A program made the translations under genes and the position numbers. From an uncultured bacterium (lineage in GTDB: Bacteria > Planctomycetota > UBA1135 > GCA-002686595): a DNA stretch of 64,000 bases. Under the pieces are notes generated by a model, which was given only the letters and a program-made list of their open reading frames with translations, ran no database searches and was not told the DNA's origin. This document shows, one piece after another, positions 51,287 through 60,913 of this stretch. Positions within the stretch are counted from its first letter, which is position 1, and each line of letters begins with the position of its first letter. Location: positions 1 through 64,000 of the forward strand of contig CALBMX010000109.1 in the NCBI GenBank assembly GCA_937896235.1, in the 5' to 3' direction.

Positions 51287-53686
51287 ATGCCGTCTGCCCA
51301 ATTCAGCTCCAGCGCACTCTTAGCCATCGCCCTCGTATCCATCGTCATTGGTCTCGGTTTTGGATTTGTCCTTGCCCCTGCCACTCCCTCCTCAAAAGTC
51401 AACGCAGCGGGCCCCCTCTTACCGGACGGTCCCCTCAAGCCTTCGCCGAGCCAACAAACGATCTCCAATCCGCGCCTGAGCGAACCGCAGGAGCGCGCTA
51501 CAGCCGGCCTCGACGCTGCGCCCAAAACGGAGGTGTCCGCGGGGCGATTGGCCGAGGCAAAATCTCGTATCGATCTACCCTCCGCTTCCCTCGCAACGAC
51601 AGGATTTGGTGGTGATGGCTGGATCTCCGGAAGCGTCTTAGACGATCGAGGGGCTCCTGTTTCGGGCATTACAGTGATCGCAACCCGCTCGGAGCTGAAC
51701 AAGCCTACCGGCGATTCAACGGACGGTGTTGGCTCGGGGGCACCGGCGATCGACAGCTTGGATGAAGCGCTTGAGCGCGCCGCCAAAACATGGGCTCAAA
51801 ACAAAGACCAGAGGGCGCGCGTTAGCACGGACTCCAAAGGCCGTTTCCGTCTTTCGGGGCTGACCGACGGTCGCTATGAAGTCAACGCATACCAAGCCGG
51901 CTGGGTCTTTACGGCCGCAGGTCAGGCCGCTTGCTATCCGGGAGACGTTCTCTCGTTTCGCGCCACCCAGGTCACCCTCCTCACTCTGGATATTCGACTA
52001 CCCGACGGCTCCGCAGCACAAGACGCGGTCGTTGAATGCCGCTTTGGGAGCGAAAAGAGGTTCTCGAGTTGGTCTCCGGAAGAGCCGACGCTACGCCTGA
52101 GTGCACCCCGACTCCAAATCAAGGTCTATGCCGAGCCACTAGCGACTCGCATCCGCCAACGCGAGACCATGTCGCGCTACGCCTCGGAAGACATCACCGT
52201 CGATGCCGAGGATCTTGCGGGCGCTCCGCTAATCGTATCTGTCGAGACGCGCCCGGGGATTCGAGGATCCCTCGACAAACAGGGGGAAGGCCAAGAGTCC
52301 AGTTTCGTGATGATTGCCATGATCGAGACCGAGGCCGACTTCAAGGTCGAAGGTCCGTTTCAAGATGCCCAGAAGCAGTCCGTGGACTCCGGCGATTTCC
52401 TCTTCATCGACCTAGAGGAGGGCTTGTATGTGATCGGGATTCAAAGTGGTCGGGGCGGCAATCAGGAGATCAAGAATCATCAGTTTGTACAGATCACCGA
52501 TGAGTTGATCGAGGTTGACCTCAACGTCCCCGCGCCTGTTGTAAGCGACTTTGTTTTGGTGCACTGCCTTGACCCGAAAGGTCAACCCCTAGACGGCGTC
52601 TCGTTCTCAGTGAATGCAGTCCGTGGCACCGAAAACGCGCGGACCGGAAGTGCGCAGTCCCAGCAGGCGAACGACGGAGTCTATTGGCTGCGCAGAGACG
52701 GCTTACGCATGCAAGATTACGACGCGTGGAGCTCAGGCTCTTCCCTCAAGCTACTCGGAAAGAGTGCCATCTACGGCACGCAATCGACAGATTTGAGCAG
52801 TGGGCAAGGCGAGGCGTATATGCAGTTCACAAACCCCGTCTCGCTGACGGTCTCCATCGTCGGTTTCGAGGACCTCACGTTCAAAGAGTCGCTCTCCATC
52901 CAAATAGCTGAGCAAAACTCGGATGGGCGAAATCCTTCGATTGTCGCCAAAACCCAAACGGGAAACCGCCGTGGAAGCGACCCCACTCTCGCCAAAAGTG
53001 GTACAGCTACCTTTGGGTCGCTCGCACCCGGATCCTATGAAATCCGCCTTCTCAAAGGGAGCGGCTGGGGCAATGGCAACGTCATTGCATCCACGCCCAT
53101 AACTCTGGGCACCGAGGACTCGTCGGCCACGCTGATGCCACCGCATCTACACGAGCTGGTTGTGTTTGCACCTAGCTTGCCGGAGGGCAGCTACCTCTCG
53201 CTGAATCCGGTCGGTGACAACTCAAGCCAAGGGATTTCGAACTTCGGGTATATCGGAAATTTCGAGGGTTCCGGATCTAATGCACGGCTCGATGCGAACA
53301 AGCGCGCCGTTTTCAGCGACTTGAGTGCTGGTCTCTACCGTCTCCAGAAGGGTTGGGACGGGGAGGGTTTGGAGATCCAAATCCCAAGCGGTGAGATCGT
53401 TTTTGAGCCTAAGTTGCCGAACGTCTGGCAAGTGGCGATTACCAACGAGGCAGGCGAGCTATACAAAGCTGGCCTTCGAACGGGCGACACGATCCTTTCG
53501 ATCAACGGGACCCCCATCGCTCAAATGGGCCTTGAAGAAGGTGCCTTTGGCGTGCTCCAAGGAGGTAACTCCGATGTGTCCTTACGTCGTGACGGGCAGG
53601 TGATCAGTGTTACGATTTCAAAAATAGATGGTTCGTACTGGGATGCGAAATCTATCGGGGGCGTAATCGTGCCCGATTTCGAATAG
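51287..53686 (+). CDS. Large exported CarboxypepD_reg and PDZ protein
   Basis: 799 residues with one N-terminal membrane anchor (SALLAIALVSIVIGLGFGFVLA). At about 110-215 there is a carboxypeptidase-regulatory-like beta domain (WISGSVLDDRGAPVSGITVIAT, GRFRLSGLTDGRYEVNAYQAGW). A run of further beta sandwich domains fills the middle. The end (about 705-785) is a PDZ-like domain (AGLRTGDTILSINGTPIAQM). No protease triad is visible, so it is probably an envelope adaptor or surface protein rather than an enzyme. Confidence 0.7.
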   Translation: MPSAQFSSSALLAIALVSIVIGLGFGFVLAPATPSSKVNAAGPLLPDGPLKPSPSQQTISNPRLSEPQERATAGLDAAPKTEVSAGRLAEAKSRIDLPSASLATTGFGGDGWISGSVLDDRGAPVSGITVIATRSELNKPTGDSTDGVGSGAPAIDSLDEALERAAKTWAQNKDQRARVSTDSKGRFRLSGLTDGRYEVNAYQAGWVFTAAGQAACYPGDVLSFRATQVTLLTLDIRLPDGSAAQDAVVECRFGSEKRFSSWSPEEPTLRLSAPRLQIKVYAEPLATRIRQRETMSRYASEDITVDAEDLAGAPLIVSVETRPGIRGSLDKQGEGQESSFVMIAMIETEADFKVEGPFQDAQKQSVDSGDFLFIDLEEGLYVIGIQSGRGGNQEIKNHQFVQITDELIEVDLNVPAPVVSDFVLVHCLDPKGQPLDGVSFSVNAVRGTENARTGSAQSQQANDGVYWLRRDGLRMQDYDAWSSGSSLKLLGKSAIYGTQSTDLSSGQGEAYMQFTNPVSLTVSIVGFEDLTFKESLSIQIAEQNSDGRNPSIVAKTQTGNRRGSDPTLAKSGTATFGSLAPGSYEIRLLKGSGWGNGNVIASTPITLGTEDSSATLMPPHLHELVVFAPSLPEGSYLSLNPVGDNSSQGISNFGYIGNFEGSGSNARLDANKRAVFSDLSAGLYRLQKGWDGEGLEIQIPSGEIVFEPKLPNVWQVAITNEAGELYKAGLRTGDTILSINGTPIAQMGLEEGAFGVLQGGNSDVSLRRDGQVISVTISKIDGSYWDAKSIGGVIVPDFE

Positions 53687-54101
53687 GCGGTCCCCATGCG
53701 AGCTTCGCCGAATCGTGGCTCCCGTTAGCCCCCTTCCGATTCTCAATGGGAAGGTGCGCACCCTCTCCCCGCTGCCCCACTCCAAAGCGGGCCAATCGCT
53801 TGCATTGCAAGTCCGTTACCGTGTGAATCACGCAGGGTCTCCCCGAGGGATTTACACTAGATGTCCGCCACCCAGGCGAGGTCGCTTCACGAGAGAGCAG
53901 AGACGCCTTGGGGGCCGCAGCTGAGTCCGGCTTCCCAAGATCTTGCTGGAGGTGACCGAACCGGGTGAAGCTGAAGTGAGGCTCGATACCGACCGGGCGC
54001 CCCAAAGAGTTTGCGCCGCGTATTCAGCGCAACGCCTGTCTCAACCAACGGCAAACTTGGCACACTCTGGGTCCCCCTCACCCGATTTATCCGTACCGAC
54101 C
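53687..54101. other. Intergenic region before xdhA
   Basis: About 415 bases. The xdhA frame runs open leftward to a TTG at 53943, but the extra residues are unlike the family. A TTGCATTGCAA palindrome (53800-53810, 5-bp arms) could be an operator. No other gene is supported. Confidence 0.45.
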
Positions 54102-55532
54102 TTGATTTCTTTCCTGCTCAACGGCGAGCCACTCATCCTGCCCGACGCCTCTCCCGAGCGTCTGCTCTTGGACTTCCTACGCAGGGAGCGAAGAGCCATT
54201 GGCACCAAGGAGGGCTGCCGCGAAGGCGACTGTGGTGCCTGTGCCGTCTTGTTAGGCGAGCTCAACCCAAGCGGCGAGCCGGTCTACCGCGCCGTGCCAT
54301 CGTGCATGGTTTTACTTAGCCACGTCCAGGGCCGGCACGTCGTCACGATTGAGGGTTTGAATCTCAACGAGGGACTGAGTCCAGTCCAAACCGCCGTCGT
54401 AAACCACGGTGGATCGCAATGCGGATTTTGCACACCCGGGTTCATCGTCAGCTTCACCAGCTTCCTATTGAATACTACGGAGTTCACGGTCGAGGCCGCG
54501 ACGAACGCCATCGCGGGCAACCTCTGCCGCTGCACGGGTTACAGCTCGCTCGTGCGCGCGGGCGCGGCGATTGCGTCCGAGTTCGGAAAGCTCACCGCAC
54601 CGGGCCCACAACGCTTGCAGGCATTGCTGCAGGCCGGCGCTCTCCCTTCAACTTTTGAGAGCGTTGTCGAAAAACTGCATGCGCTTCCAGAAGCCCAGTC
54701 CGAGGTTGTGCCAACCGCCTTGGTCTTAGGAGGAGGTACCGACCTCATCGTCCAACGCGGTGCAGGATTGGAACGGACCCCGACCGCGAACCACTTCGCA
54801 TCCCTAGCGGAGCGGCAGCTCACGCTCGACGGGGACACCCTGCGTATTCCCGGCGCCGCAACGTTTGAAGACCTGTACCGCTCCGAGCTCTTCACGGGCC
54901 TATGGCCCCTGGCAAAGGCCGACTTAGAGCGCTTTGCATCCATCCTTATTCGCGAGCGCGCGACTGTCGCTGGCAATCTTGCCAACGCCTCCCCCATCGC
55001 AGATGGCACGGCGCTCTTCTTGGCTCTCGATGCTTACCTCGAGCTCGATGGGCCACAGGGATCACGAGTTCTACCGCTCGCCGAGCTCTACCTGGGTTAC
55101 AAGCAGCTCGCGCTTCTTGAGCGAGAGAGGATCACATCGCTCTGTATTCCAAACGCCCAGCAAACGACACGAAAGTACCATTTCGAGAAGGTCTCAAAAC
55201 GCGAGTACCTTGACATCGCTACCGTAAACAGCGCGCTCTCGATTCAAGTAGAAGAGGGAAAGATCCTTCGCGCCTCGCTATCCGCTGGAGGCGTTGGACC
55301 CACCCCGATGTTGCTTGCCAAGACCACGGCATTCCTTTGCGGACAAGCCTTAGAGGTGCCCACACTTCTCGCCGCTGCCCTTATCCTCAATGAGGAAATC
55401 GCGCCCATCAGCGATGTGCGCGGCTCGGCTACCTATAAGCGCCTTCTCTTGCGACAGCTGTTTTTCGCACACTTCCTCGCGCTCTTTCCCACCGAGATCC
55501 CCGAGAGAGAGCTGATGGAGGCAACCCGATGA
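54102..55532 (+). CDS. xdhA: Xanthine dehydrogenase small subunit (2Fe-2S and FAD)
   Basis: About 476 residues from a TTG at 54102, which gives the usual opening ISFLLNGEP; no ATG fits. The plant-type 2Fe-2S cluster uses Cys39, 44, 47 and 68 (GCREGDCGACAV); the second cluster has Cys107, 110, 142 and 144 (CGFCTPGF, LCRCTGY). The second half is the FAD domain (VLGGGTDLIVQ, RERATVAGNLANASPIAD). It passes electrons from the Mo subunit to NAD. The next gene overlaps by four bases. XdhC, the cofactor-insertion chaperone, is not seen in the window. Confidence 0.93.
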   Translation: MISFLLNGEPLILPDASPERLLLDFLRRERRAIGTKEGCREGDCGACAVLLGELNPSGEPVYRAVPSCMVLLSHVQGRHVVTIEGLNLNEGLSPVQTAVVNHGGSQCGFCTPGFIVSFTSFLLNTTEFTVEAATNAIAGNLCRCTGYSSLVRAGAAIASEFGKLTAPGPQRLQALLQAGALPSTFESVVEKLHALPEAQSEVVPTALVLGGGTDLIVQRGAGLERTPTANHFASLAERQLTLDGDTLRIPGAATFEDLYRSELFTGLWPLAKADLERFASILIRERATVAGNLANASPIADGTALFLALDAYLELDGPQGSRVLPLAELYLGYKQLALLERERITSLCIPNAQQTTRKYHFEKVSKREYLDIATVNSALSIQVEEGKILRASLSAGGVGPTPMLLAKTTAFLCGQALEVPTLLAAALILNEEIAPISDVRGSATYKRLLLRQLFFAHFLALFPTEIPERELMEATR

Positions 55533-57742
55533 GCTTGGATGCGGCACAGCACACGAAAGGGGAATCCCTGTTCATCGACGACCTGCCCGAGCCGGCCGGC
55601 TGCGCGTTTGGCGCTCTCTTCACGTCGCCCGTCGCCCACGGCCATGTGCTCTCCCTCGACCTATCGAAAGCGTGCCGGGCGCCTGGAGTCCTCGGTGTTT
55701 TTACCGCCAAAGATGTCCCGGCTGAAAACCAAATCGGCGCCATCGTTCCGGACGAACCTCTCTTTGCAGAGGCGGATTTACACCATGTCGGCCAGCCGAT
55801 CGCGCTGATTGTCGCCGAGTCTCCAGAACTCGCCCGAGCTGCACGCGACCTGGTCCAAATCGAAATCGAAACACGCGCTCCAGTGACATGCCCGCGCGAG
55901 GCGGCCCGTCTCGGCCATTTCATCGTGCCCTCGCGCACCGTCGCAAATGCCAGCGGGCAGGAGCTCAAAACCGCTTTTGAGTCCTGCGCAGTTGTTGTCG
56001 AAGGCACGGCATCCATGCGGGGCCAAGAGCACTTGTACCTCGAAAACCAGGCCTCCCTCGCCATGCCCCTTGAAGGTGGCCGTCTGCGCATTTACGCCGG
56101 CACCCAAGGACCGACCGCGGTCCAGCGTATTGCGGCCCGCGTGCTTGGACTTCCCATGAGTGCGATCGAGGTCGAGGTGCGCCGACTCGGCGGTGCCTTC
56201 GGTGGCAAGGAAGATCAGGCCACGCCGTGGGCGACTTTTGCTGCGCTTGGTGCGCTTCTCCTCGGTCGCCCCGTCAAGGTCGCCCTGCAACGGGATGAGG
56301 ATATGGTCTCTACCGGCAAGCGCCATCCCTACGATGCCGACTGGCGCATCGGACTGGACGCTGACGGCAAGATCCTCGCTTACGAAGCGACCCTGTTTCA
56401 AAATGCAGGTGCCTCGGCCGACCTCTCCCCGGCTATTTTGGAGCGCAGCCTCTTCCACGCGACCAACAGCTACTACGTTCCAGCGGCAAGGGTGACAGCC
56501 CACTCCTGTCGCACGAACCTGACTCCCTTTACTGCATTCCGTGGCTTTGGCGGCCCCCAAGGAATGTTTGTGATCGAGGCAGCACTCGCGCGCGCCGCCG
56601 AAGTCACCGGCCGCAATCGCGAGGATCTACAAGCCCTCAATCTCCTTAGCGAGGGCGACCTGTTTCCCTATGGGATGGAGACGAAGGGTTGCCACGCGCG
56701 CCGCAGTTTCGACGAGGCCAAAGCCAAATACGACCTAGCCGGTGCTCGCAGAGCCGTCGACGAGTTCAATGCCAAGAGCGCGCGCTTCAAGCGCGGCGTC
56801 TCTTTCATGCCTATCTGTTTTGGCATCTCGTTCACAAACAAGATGATGAACCAAGCGGGTGCTTTAGTGCACATCTACACCGATGGTAGCGTTCATGTCG
56901 CAACGGGTGCCGTGGAGATGGGACAGGGCGTGACTGCGAAGCTGCGCACCATCGCGGCGCGCACTCTCGGCTGCGAAATCGAGCGAATAACGATCGCGAC
57001 AACATCTACGACCACGGTTGCGAACACATCGCCAACGGCTGCGAGTAGCGGTGCCGATCTTAACGGCATGGCCGTAAAGATCGCCTGCGAACAACTGCGT
57101 GAGCGCCTCACGAAACTGCTCAGCTCGCGCGAACTTCCGCTCAGTTGGGAGGACCTCATTGCCACTGCGCATTTCGAGCGTATCCATCTCTCCTGTGGTG
57201 CTCATTACGCCACACCCAAGATCAACTACGACAAGTTGCTCGAGACGGGGAGTCCGTTTGCCTACCACGTTTTCGGGTGCGCCCTCACGGAAGCAACCGT
57301 GGACTGCCTGCGCGGCACGTACGTCATCGACTCTGTCAAAATTGTTCATGATGCGGGTCGTAGCCTCGCCCCCCTGATCGACAGGGGGCAAGTCGAAGGA
57401 GCCCTAGCCCAGGGAATCGGCTGGCTTACCTTAGAGGACCTCGCCTACAGCGAAGACGGCCACCTCCTAAGTAACGCCCTTGCGACCTACAAGGCACCCG
57501 ACGTCCACTCTACCCCAAAAGATATCCAGGTCGCATTCCTCGAAGACGCCGAGAACCCCGAGGCCGTCATGGGATCCAAAGGAATCGGCGAGCCACCGTT
57601 GATGTACGGAATCGGCTCTTATTTCGCGATTCGAGCTGCGGCAAGGGCATTTAGAGGTCACAGCGACACCTGTGATTTACTCGACGCGCCCCTGACGCCC
57701 GAGCGCCTACTTCTGTATTTACACGGCACCTCACCCGCCTGA
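55529..57742 (+). CDS. xdhB: Xanthine dehydrogenase large subunit (Mo cofactor)
   Basis: 737 residues, the molybdopterin-binding chain. Motifs: RRLGGAFGGKEDQ, FTAFRGFGGPQGMFV (its Arg is typical of xanthine-oxidising members), GAVEMGQGVTAKL, and the active-site Glu in GSKGIGEPPLMYG. With XdhA it oxidises hypoxanthine/xanthine to urate in the cytoplasm. The length is near that of R. capsulatus XdhB (about 777). ATGA overlap with xdhA. Confidence 0.94.
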   Translation: MSLDAAQHTKGESLFIDDLPEPAGCAFGALFTSPVAHGHVLSLDLSKACRAPGVLGVFTAKDVPAENQIGAIVPDEPLFAEADLHHVGQPIALIVAESPELARAARDLVQIEIETRAPVTCPREAARLGHFIVPSRTVANASGQELKTAFESCAVVVEGTASMRGQEHLYLENQASLAMPLEGGRLRIYAGTQGPTAVQRIAARVLGLPMSAIEVEVRRLGGAFGGKEDQATPWATFAALGALLLGRPVKVALQRDEDMVSTGKRHPYDADWRIGLDADGKILAYEATLFQNAGASADLSPAILERSLFHATNSYYVPAARVTAHSCRTNLTPFTAFRGFGGPQGMFVIEAALARAAEVTGRNREDLQALNLLSEGDLFPYGMETKGCHARRSFDEAKAKYDLAGARRAVDEFNAKSARFKRGVSFMPICFGISFTNKMMNQAGALVHIYTDGSVHVATGAVEMGQGVTAKLRTIAARTLGCEIERITIATTSTTTVANTSPTAASSGADLNGMAVKIACEQLRERLTKLLSSRELPLSWEDLIATAHFERIHLSCGAHYATPKINYDKLLETGSPFAYHVFGCALTEATVDCLRGTYVIDSVKIVHDAGRSLAPLIDRGQVEGALAQGIGWLTLEDLAYSEDGHLLSNALATYKAPDVHSTPKDIQVAFLEDAENPEAVMGSKGIGEPPLMYGIGSYFAIRAAARAFRGHSDTCDLLDAPLTPERLLLYLHGTSPA

Positions 57743-57847
57743 CTTCCCCTAGCGGCGCAAGGATAAGACCTCCGCCGATTGCTAGAGAAGTGTGTATCAA
57801 CGCATTCGAATTGGGGCCGATCCACTTCGAAGACCTAGGATGCGTGA

Positions 57848-58885
57848 ATGAAAATCCTATTCCTTGGCGGTACCTCTTTCCTCGGCTACCACACGGTGCA
57901 GGCCGCGCTCGACAGCGGGCATGAGGTCACACTCTTCAACCGTGGAAAGACCTCTGCAAGGCCGTTTGGAGACGCCGTCGAATACCTGATCGGCGACCGG
58001 GATCCGCGGGACCCCTCCGGCTCGGGAGGACTCAGCGTACTGGAGGGGGCCCGCGAGTGGGATGCCATCGTTGATGTCAACGGCTACGTGCCACGCCTAG
58101 TCAAAGCGGCGGTCGAACTTCTGGCAGAGCGCTGCGATTCGTACCTTTACGTCTCGACGATCTCCGTTTACGCGGGGCCGATTCCGCGGGGTATTACAGA
58201 AGAGGCGCCGCACCTCACGATGGAAGATCCGACGGACGAAGAGATCATGGCGAACTACGGGGCTCTGAAGTCTCTGTGCGAGGCGGAAGTGCGGAAACGC
58301 TGCGCCGAGAAACTCACGATCGTGCGGCCGGGGATTGTCGCCGGTCCCCGGGACTACACGGACCGCTTCACGTATTGGGTGCAAGCCGCCGCGCAGCAAG
58401 GCGAACACATGTTGAGCCCAGGAGATCCAGGGGATCCTTTCCAGGTCATCGATGCGCGCGACTTGGGAAAGTGGATGGTTCACCTGCTAGAGACCAAGAC
58501 GCGAGGCGTGTTTAACGCATGTGGGCCTTCAAACACCTGCACCGTCGGCGACATGATTGAGGCGTGCTTACAAGGCACAGCAAGCAGCGCCCATGCCACC
58601 TGGCTCCCCTGGGCTTTCTTGGAGGAAGGCGGCGTCGAGGCTTGGACTGACCTGCCCATGTGCGTTCCGCCCTCCCACGAGGTCTCCTTGATCCGCACCG
58701 TGGATTCCTCGAAGGCCTATGCTGCAGGCCTCTCCATTCGGCCACTTTGCGAGACAGCTCGGGACACGTTGGCTTGGCTAAAAGTAGACCTACCTAGTCG
58801 CGAGAAGCCGAACCTAAAGGCAGGCATGAGCCGGGAGCGAGCCAACCAAGTCCTCGCAACTTGGTTGGCCAGCAATCCCCTTTAG
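57848..58885 (+). CDS. NAD-dependent epimerase/dehydratase-like protein
   Basis: 345 residues, extended SDR fold. The nucleotide loop is FLGGTSFLGYHTV and the strand ending DVNGYVPR; the usual YxxxK site appears as NYGALKSLCE with the serine in YVSTISVYAG. This group covers sugar-nucleotide epimerases and reductases, and I cannot name a substrate. It starts 105 bases after xdhB on the same strand and might be co-transcribed. It converges with the tryptophanase gene. Confidence 0.82.
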   Translation: MKILFLGGTSFLGYHTVQAALDSGHEVTLFNRGKTSARPFGDAVEYLIGDRDPRDPSGSGGLSVLEGAREWDAIVDVNGYVPRLVKAAVELLAERCDSYLYVSTISVYAGPIPRGITEEAPHLTMEDPTDEEIMANYGALKSLCEAEVRKRCAEKLTIVRPGIVAGPRDYTDRFTYWVQAAAQQGEHMLSPGDPGDPFQVIDARDLGKWMVHLLETKTRGVFNACGPSNTCTVGDMIEACLQGTASSAHATWLPWAFLEEGGVEAWTDLPMCVPPSHEVSLIRTVDSSKAYAAGLSIRPLCETARDTLAWLKVDLPSREKPNLKAGMSRERANQVLATWLASNPL

Positions 58886-58902
58886 GGGGGGCTTTTCGAC
58901 TT

Positions 58903-60297
58903 CTAGGCCGTAACGCCTACACCGCTGCGACTAAACGTTGCGCCGAAGTGGCGCAGTACGGGCGGGCTCGTCTCAATCGTCACCCCTGCAATGGATGCCC
59001 GACGCTTGTAGACCGCATCGACGATTTCGATCACATAGTCCATGTGACTTTGGGTATAGGTACGCCTCGGGATTGCCAAGCGAACCAGCTCGTGATGGGC
59101 GGGTGTCTCCTCCCCAGTTAGGGCGTCTTTTCCACCGAGCATCACCGTGCCAATCTCACAGGCGCGAATACCACCCTCTAAATAGATCTCCAGCGCGAGC
59201 GCGTGGCCTGGATACTGCTGCCACGGAAGATGATCCAAAAAACGACCCGCATCCAAGAAGATCGCGTGGCCGCCCGCAGGACGCAATACGGGAATCCCTC
59301 GCTCGTGCAGGGCTTCTACAACGTAGCGAATCGATGCGGCTCGGTAATTGAGGTAGTCCTCTTCCACCACCTCGTTGAGACCTTGGGCGACGGCCTCTAG
59401 GTCGCGGCCGGCAAGTCCTCCGTAGGTGGGAAACCCCTCGGTCACAACAAGGCGGCGGCGGAACTCGTCGGCAAGCTCTTTATCTCGACAGGCCAAGAAG
59501 CCGCCAATGTTTGCGATTGCATCCTTCTTTGCGGACATCGTGCAGCCGTCGGCAAGGTCAAACATGTCGCGGACGATAGCCCGAATCGGACGCTCGGATT
59601 GCCCGTGCTCACGCTGCTTGATGAACCATGCGTTCTCCGCGAACCGACAGGCATCGATGAAGAATGGAATCTCGTGCTTGTCGCAGAGCTCGCGAATCCC
59701 ACGCATGTTTTCCAGGCTGACGGGCTGCCCACCGCCGGCGTTGTTGGTGATCGTAACCATGACCAAGGGCACGTTCCCTTTATTGGCCTCAAGGGTGGCG
59801 GCCAGTGCCTTGAGATCCATGTTGCCCTTGAAGGGATAAGCGCTGCAGGTGTCCTCGCTCTCTTTGCAGGGATGGTCGAGGGCGATTGCTCCGGACTGCT
59901 CGGCATTCGCGCGCGTGGTGTCGAAATGCGAGTTGTTCGGGATGACGTGCGGGGAGCCGCCAAAAACTCCAAACAAGATGTGCTCGGCAGCACGACCTTG
60001 GTGGGTCGGGATGACCTCTTGAAACCCGAAGATCTCCTGGACCGCAGCCTCGAAGCGCCCGAAGCTAGGCGATCCAGCGTAGCTCTCATCCCCGCGCATG
60101 ACCGCCGCCCACTGCTCGCTGGACATCGCGCCGGTGCCGCTGTCGGTAAGCAGGTCGATGATCACGTCTGCGCTCTTTAGAAAGAAGAGGTTGTTCGAGG
60201 CAGCGGTCAGCAGGTCTGCCCTCTCTTCGCGGGTTGTCATGCGGATCGGCTCGACACTTTTGATCCGGAAGGGTTCGATGATCGGGAGGTTGGGCAT
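58903..60297 (-). CDS. tnaA: Tryptophanase
   Basis: 464 residues from the ATG at 60297; upstream ATGs at 60345 and 60360 are in frame but do not fit the family start. It is a PLP beta-eliminating lyase of the tryptophanase/tyrosine phenol-lyase pair: YAGSPSFGRFEAAVQEIFGF, THQGRAAEHILFG, SAKKDAIANIGG (Schiff-base Lys at about 257) and EGFPTYGGL. The position that reads ERG in tyrosine phenol-lyase is EIG here (GIRACEIG), as in tryptophanase, so I call TnaA, which gives indole, pyruvate and ammonia. No tnaB permease or tnaC leader is seen. Confidence 0.87.
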   Translation of the reverse strand: MPNLPIIEPFRIKSVEPIRMTTREERADLLTAASNNLFFLKSADVIIDLLTDSGTGAMSSEQWAAVMRGDESYAGSPSFGRFEAAVQEIFGFQEVIPTHQGRAAEHILFGVFGGSPHVIPNNSHFDTTRANAEQSGAIALDHPCKESEDTCSAYPFKGNMDLKALAATLEANKGNVPLVMVTITNNAGGGQPVSLENMRGIRELCDKHEIPFFIDACRFAENAWFIKQREHGQSERPIRAIVRDMFDLADGCTMSAKKDAIANIGGFLACRDKELADEFRRRLVVTEGFPTYGGLAGRDLEAVAQGLNEVVEEDYLNYRAASIRYVVEALHERGIPVLRPAGGHAIFLDAGRFLDHLPWQQYPGHALALEIYLEGGIRACEIGTVMLGGKDALTGEETPAHHELVRLAIPRRTYTQSHMDYVIEIVDAVYKRRASIAGVTIETSPPVLRHFGATFSRSGVGVTA

Positions 60298-60430
60298 GGG
60301 GCACGGCTTAGGCGGATGGACAAGGGGCGAGAGACGTCCCGGCATTCTAAGGACTTTCATGTCCGAATGTATAAGGTACCGCACATGTATCCACCGTCGC
60401 TGCTTTTCGGTCTCCAATAATACGGCTATT

Positions 60431-60460
60431 TTGATCGATACGACCTATATACGAGATCAA
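60431..60460 (+). promoter_or_regulatory. Candidate control region of hipBA
   Basis: An AT-rich stretch between the divergent tnaA and hipB genes. Arms TTGATC (60431-60436) and GATCAA (60455-60460) surround TATATA. HipB-type antitoxins repress their own promoter at inverted repeats; the known E. coli TATCC-N8-GGATA operator is not present. The site is only a candidate. Confidence 0.3.
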
Positions 60461-60562
60461 GTACTCTAATTTGCGCACTATTGAATTCGTTTATGGATTG
60501 GATGTCGTCAACCACCCAAAAATGAGCGATAGTATCCACATCATGAATCAAAGGAGTCATAT

Positions 60563-60913
60563 ATGAGCAGTCCCGTCAGTAAAGGCCGCCTTGAAGCGCT
60601 CGCCACCCGTTTGGTTCAGATGAGGCTCAATAAGAACTGGTCTCAGAGTTATCTAGCTACCGAGGCGGGAGTCTCCGTTGCGACACTCCGACGGCTGGAG
60701 GCCGGGCACTCGATTGGCTTGGCCAGCTGGCTAGCGGTACTTGAAACACTTGGCCTTGCTGAGCGCCTGGACTTCCTGCTTCCCCCACCGGCAGCCGATC
60801 CACTTGCCGAAGCCGAGCGCGAGCGGCAGAACTATCGACGGGCTAGGCGGCGCGCCTCCTCTACAAAACCTCCGGCCGAAAACTCAACCTGGACGTGGGG
60901 AGAGGATCGGTGA
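60563..60913 (+). CDS. HipB-like antitoxin (XRE-family HTH)
   Basis: 116 residues. An XRE helix-turn-helix occupies about 10-65 (LATRLVQMRLNKNWSQSYLATEAGVSVATLRRLEAG), followed by a basic helix and a tail with WTWGEDR. The ribosome site AAAGGAG, eight bases ahead of the ATG, is the strongest near any gene here. It precedes and overlaps hipA (GTGA), the standard antitoxin-toxin order; it should bind HipA and repress the operon. Confidence 0.87.
   Translation: MSSPVSKGRLEALATRLVQMRLNKNWSQSYLATEAGVSVATLRRLEAGHSIGLASWLAVLETLGLAERLDFLLPPPAADPLAEAERERQNYRRARRRASSTKPPAENSTWTWGEDR

Noticed and set aside
58903-60297. Tyrosine phenol-lyase instead of tryptophanase
   Set aside because: The EIG in GIRACEIG matches tryptophanase; tyrosine phenol-lyase has an Arg there.
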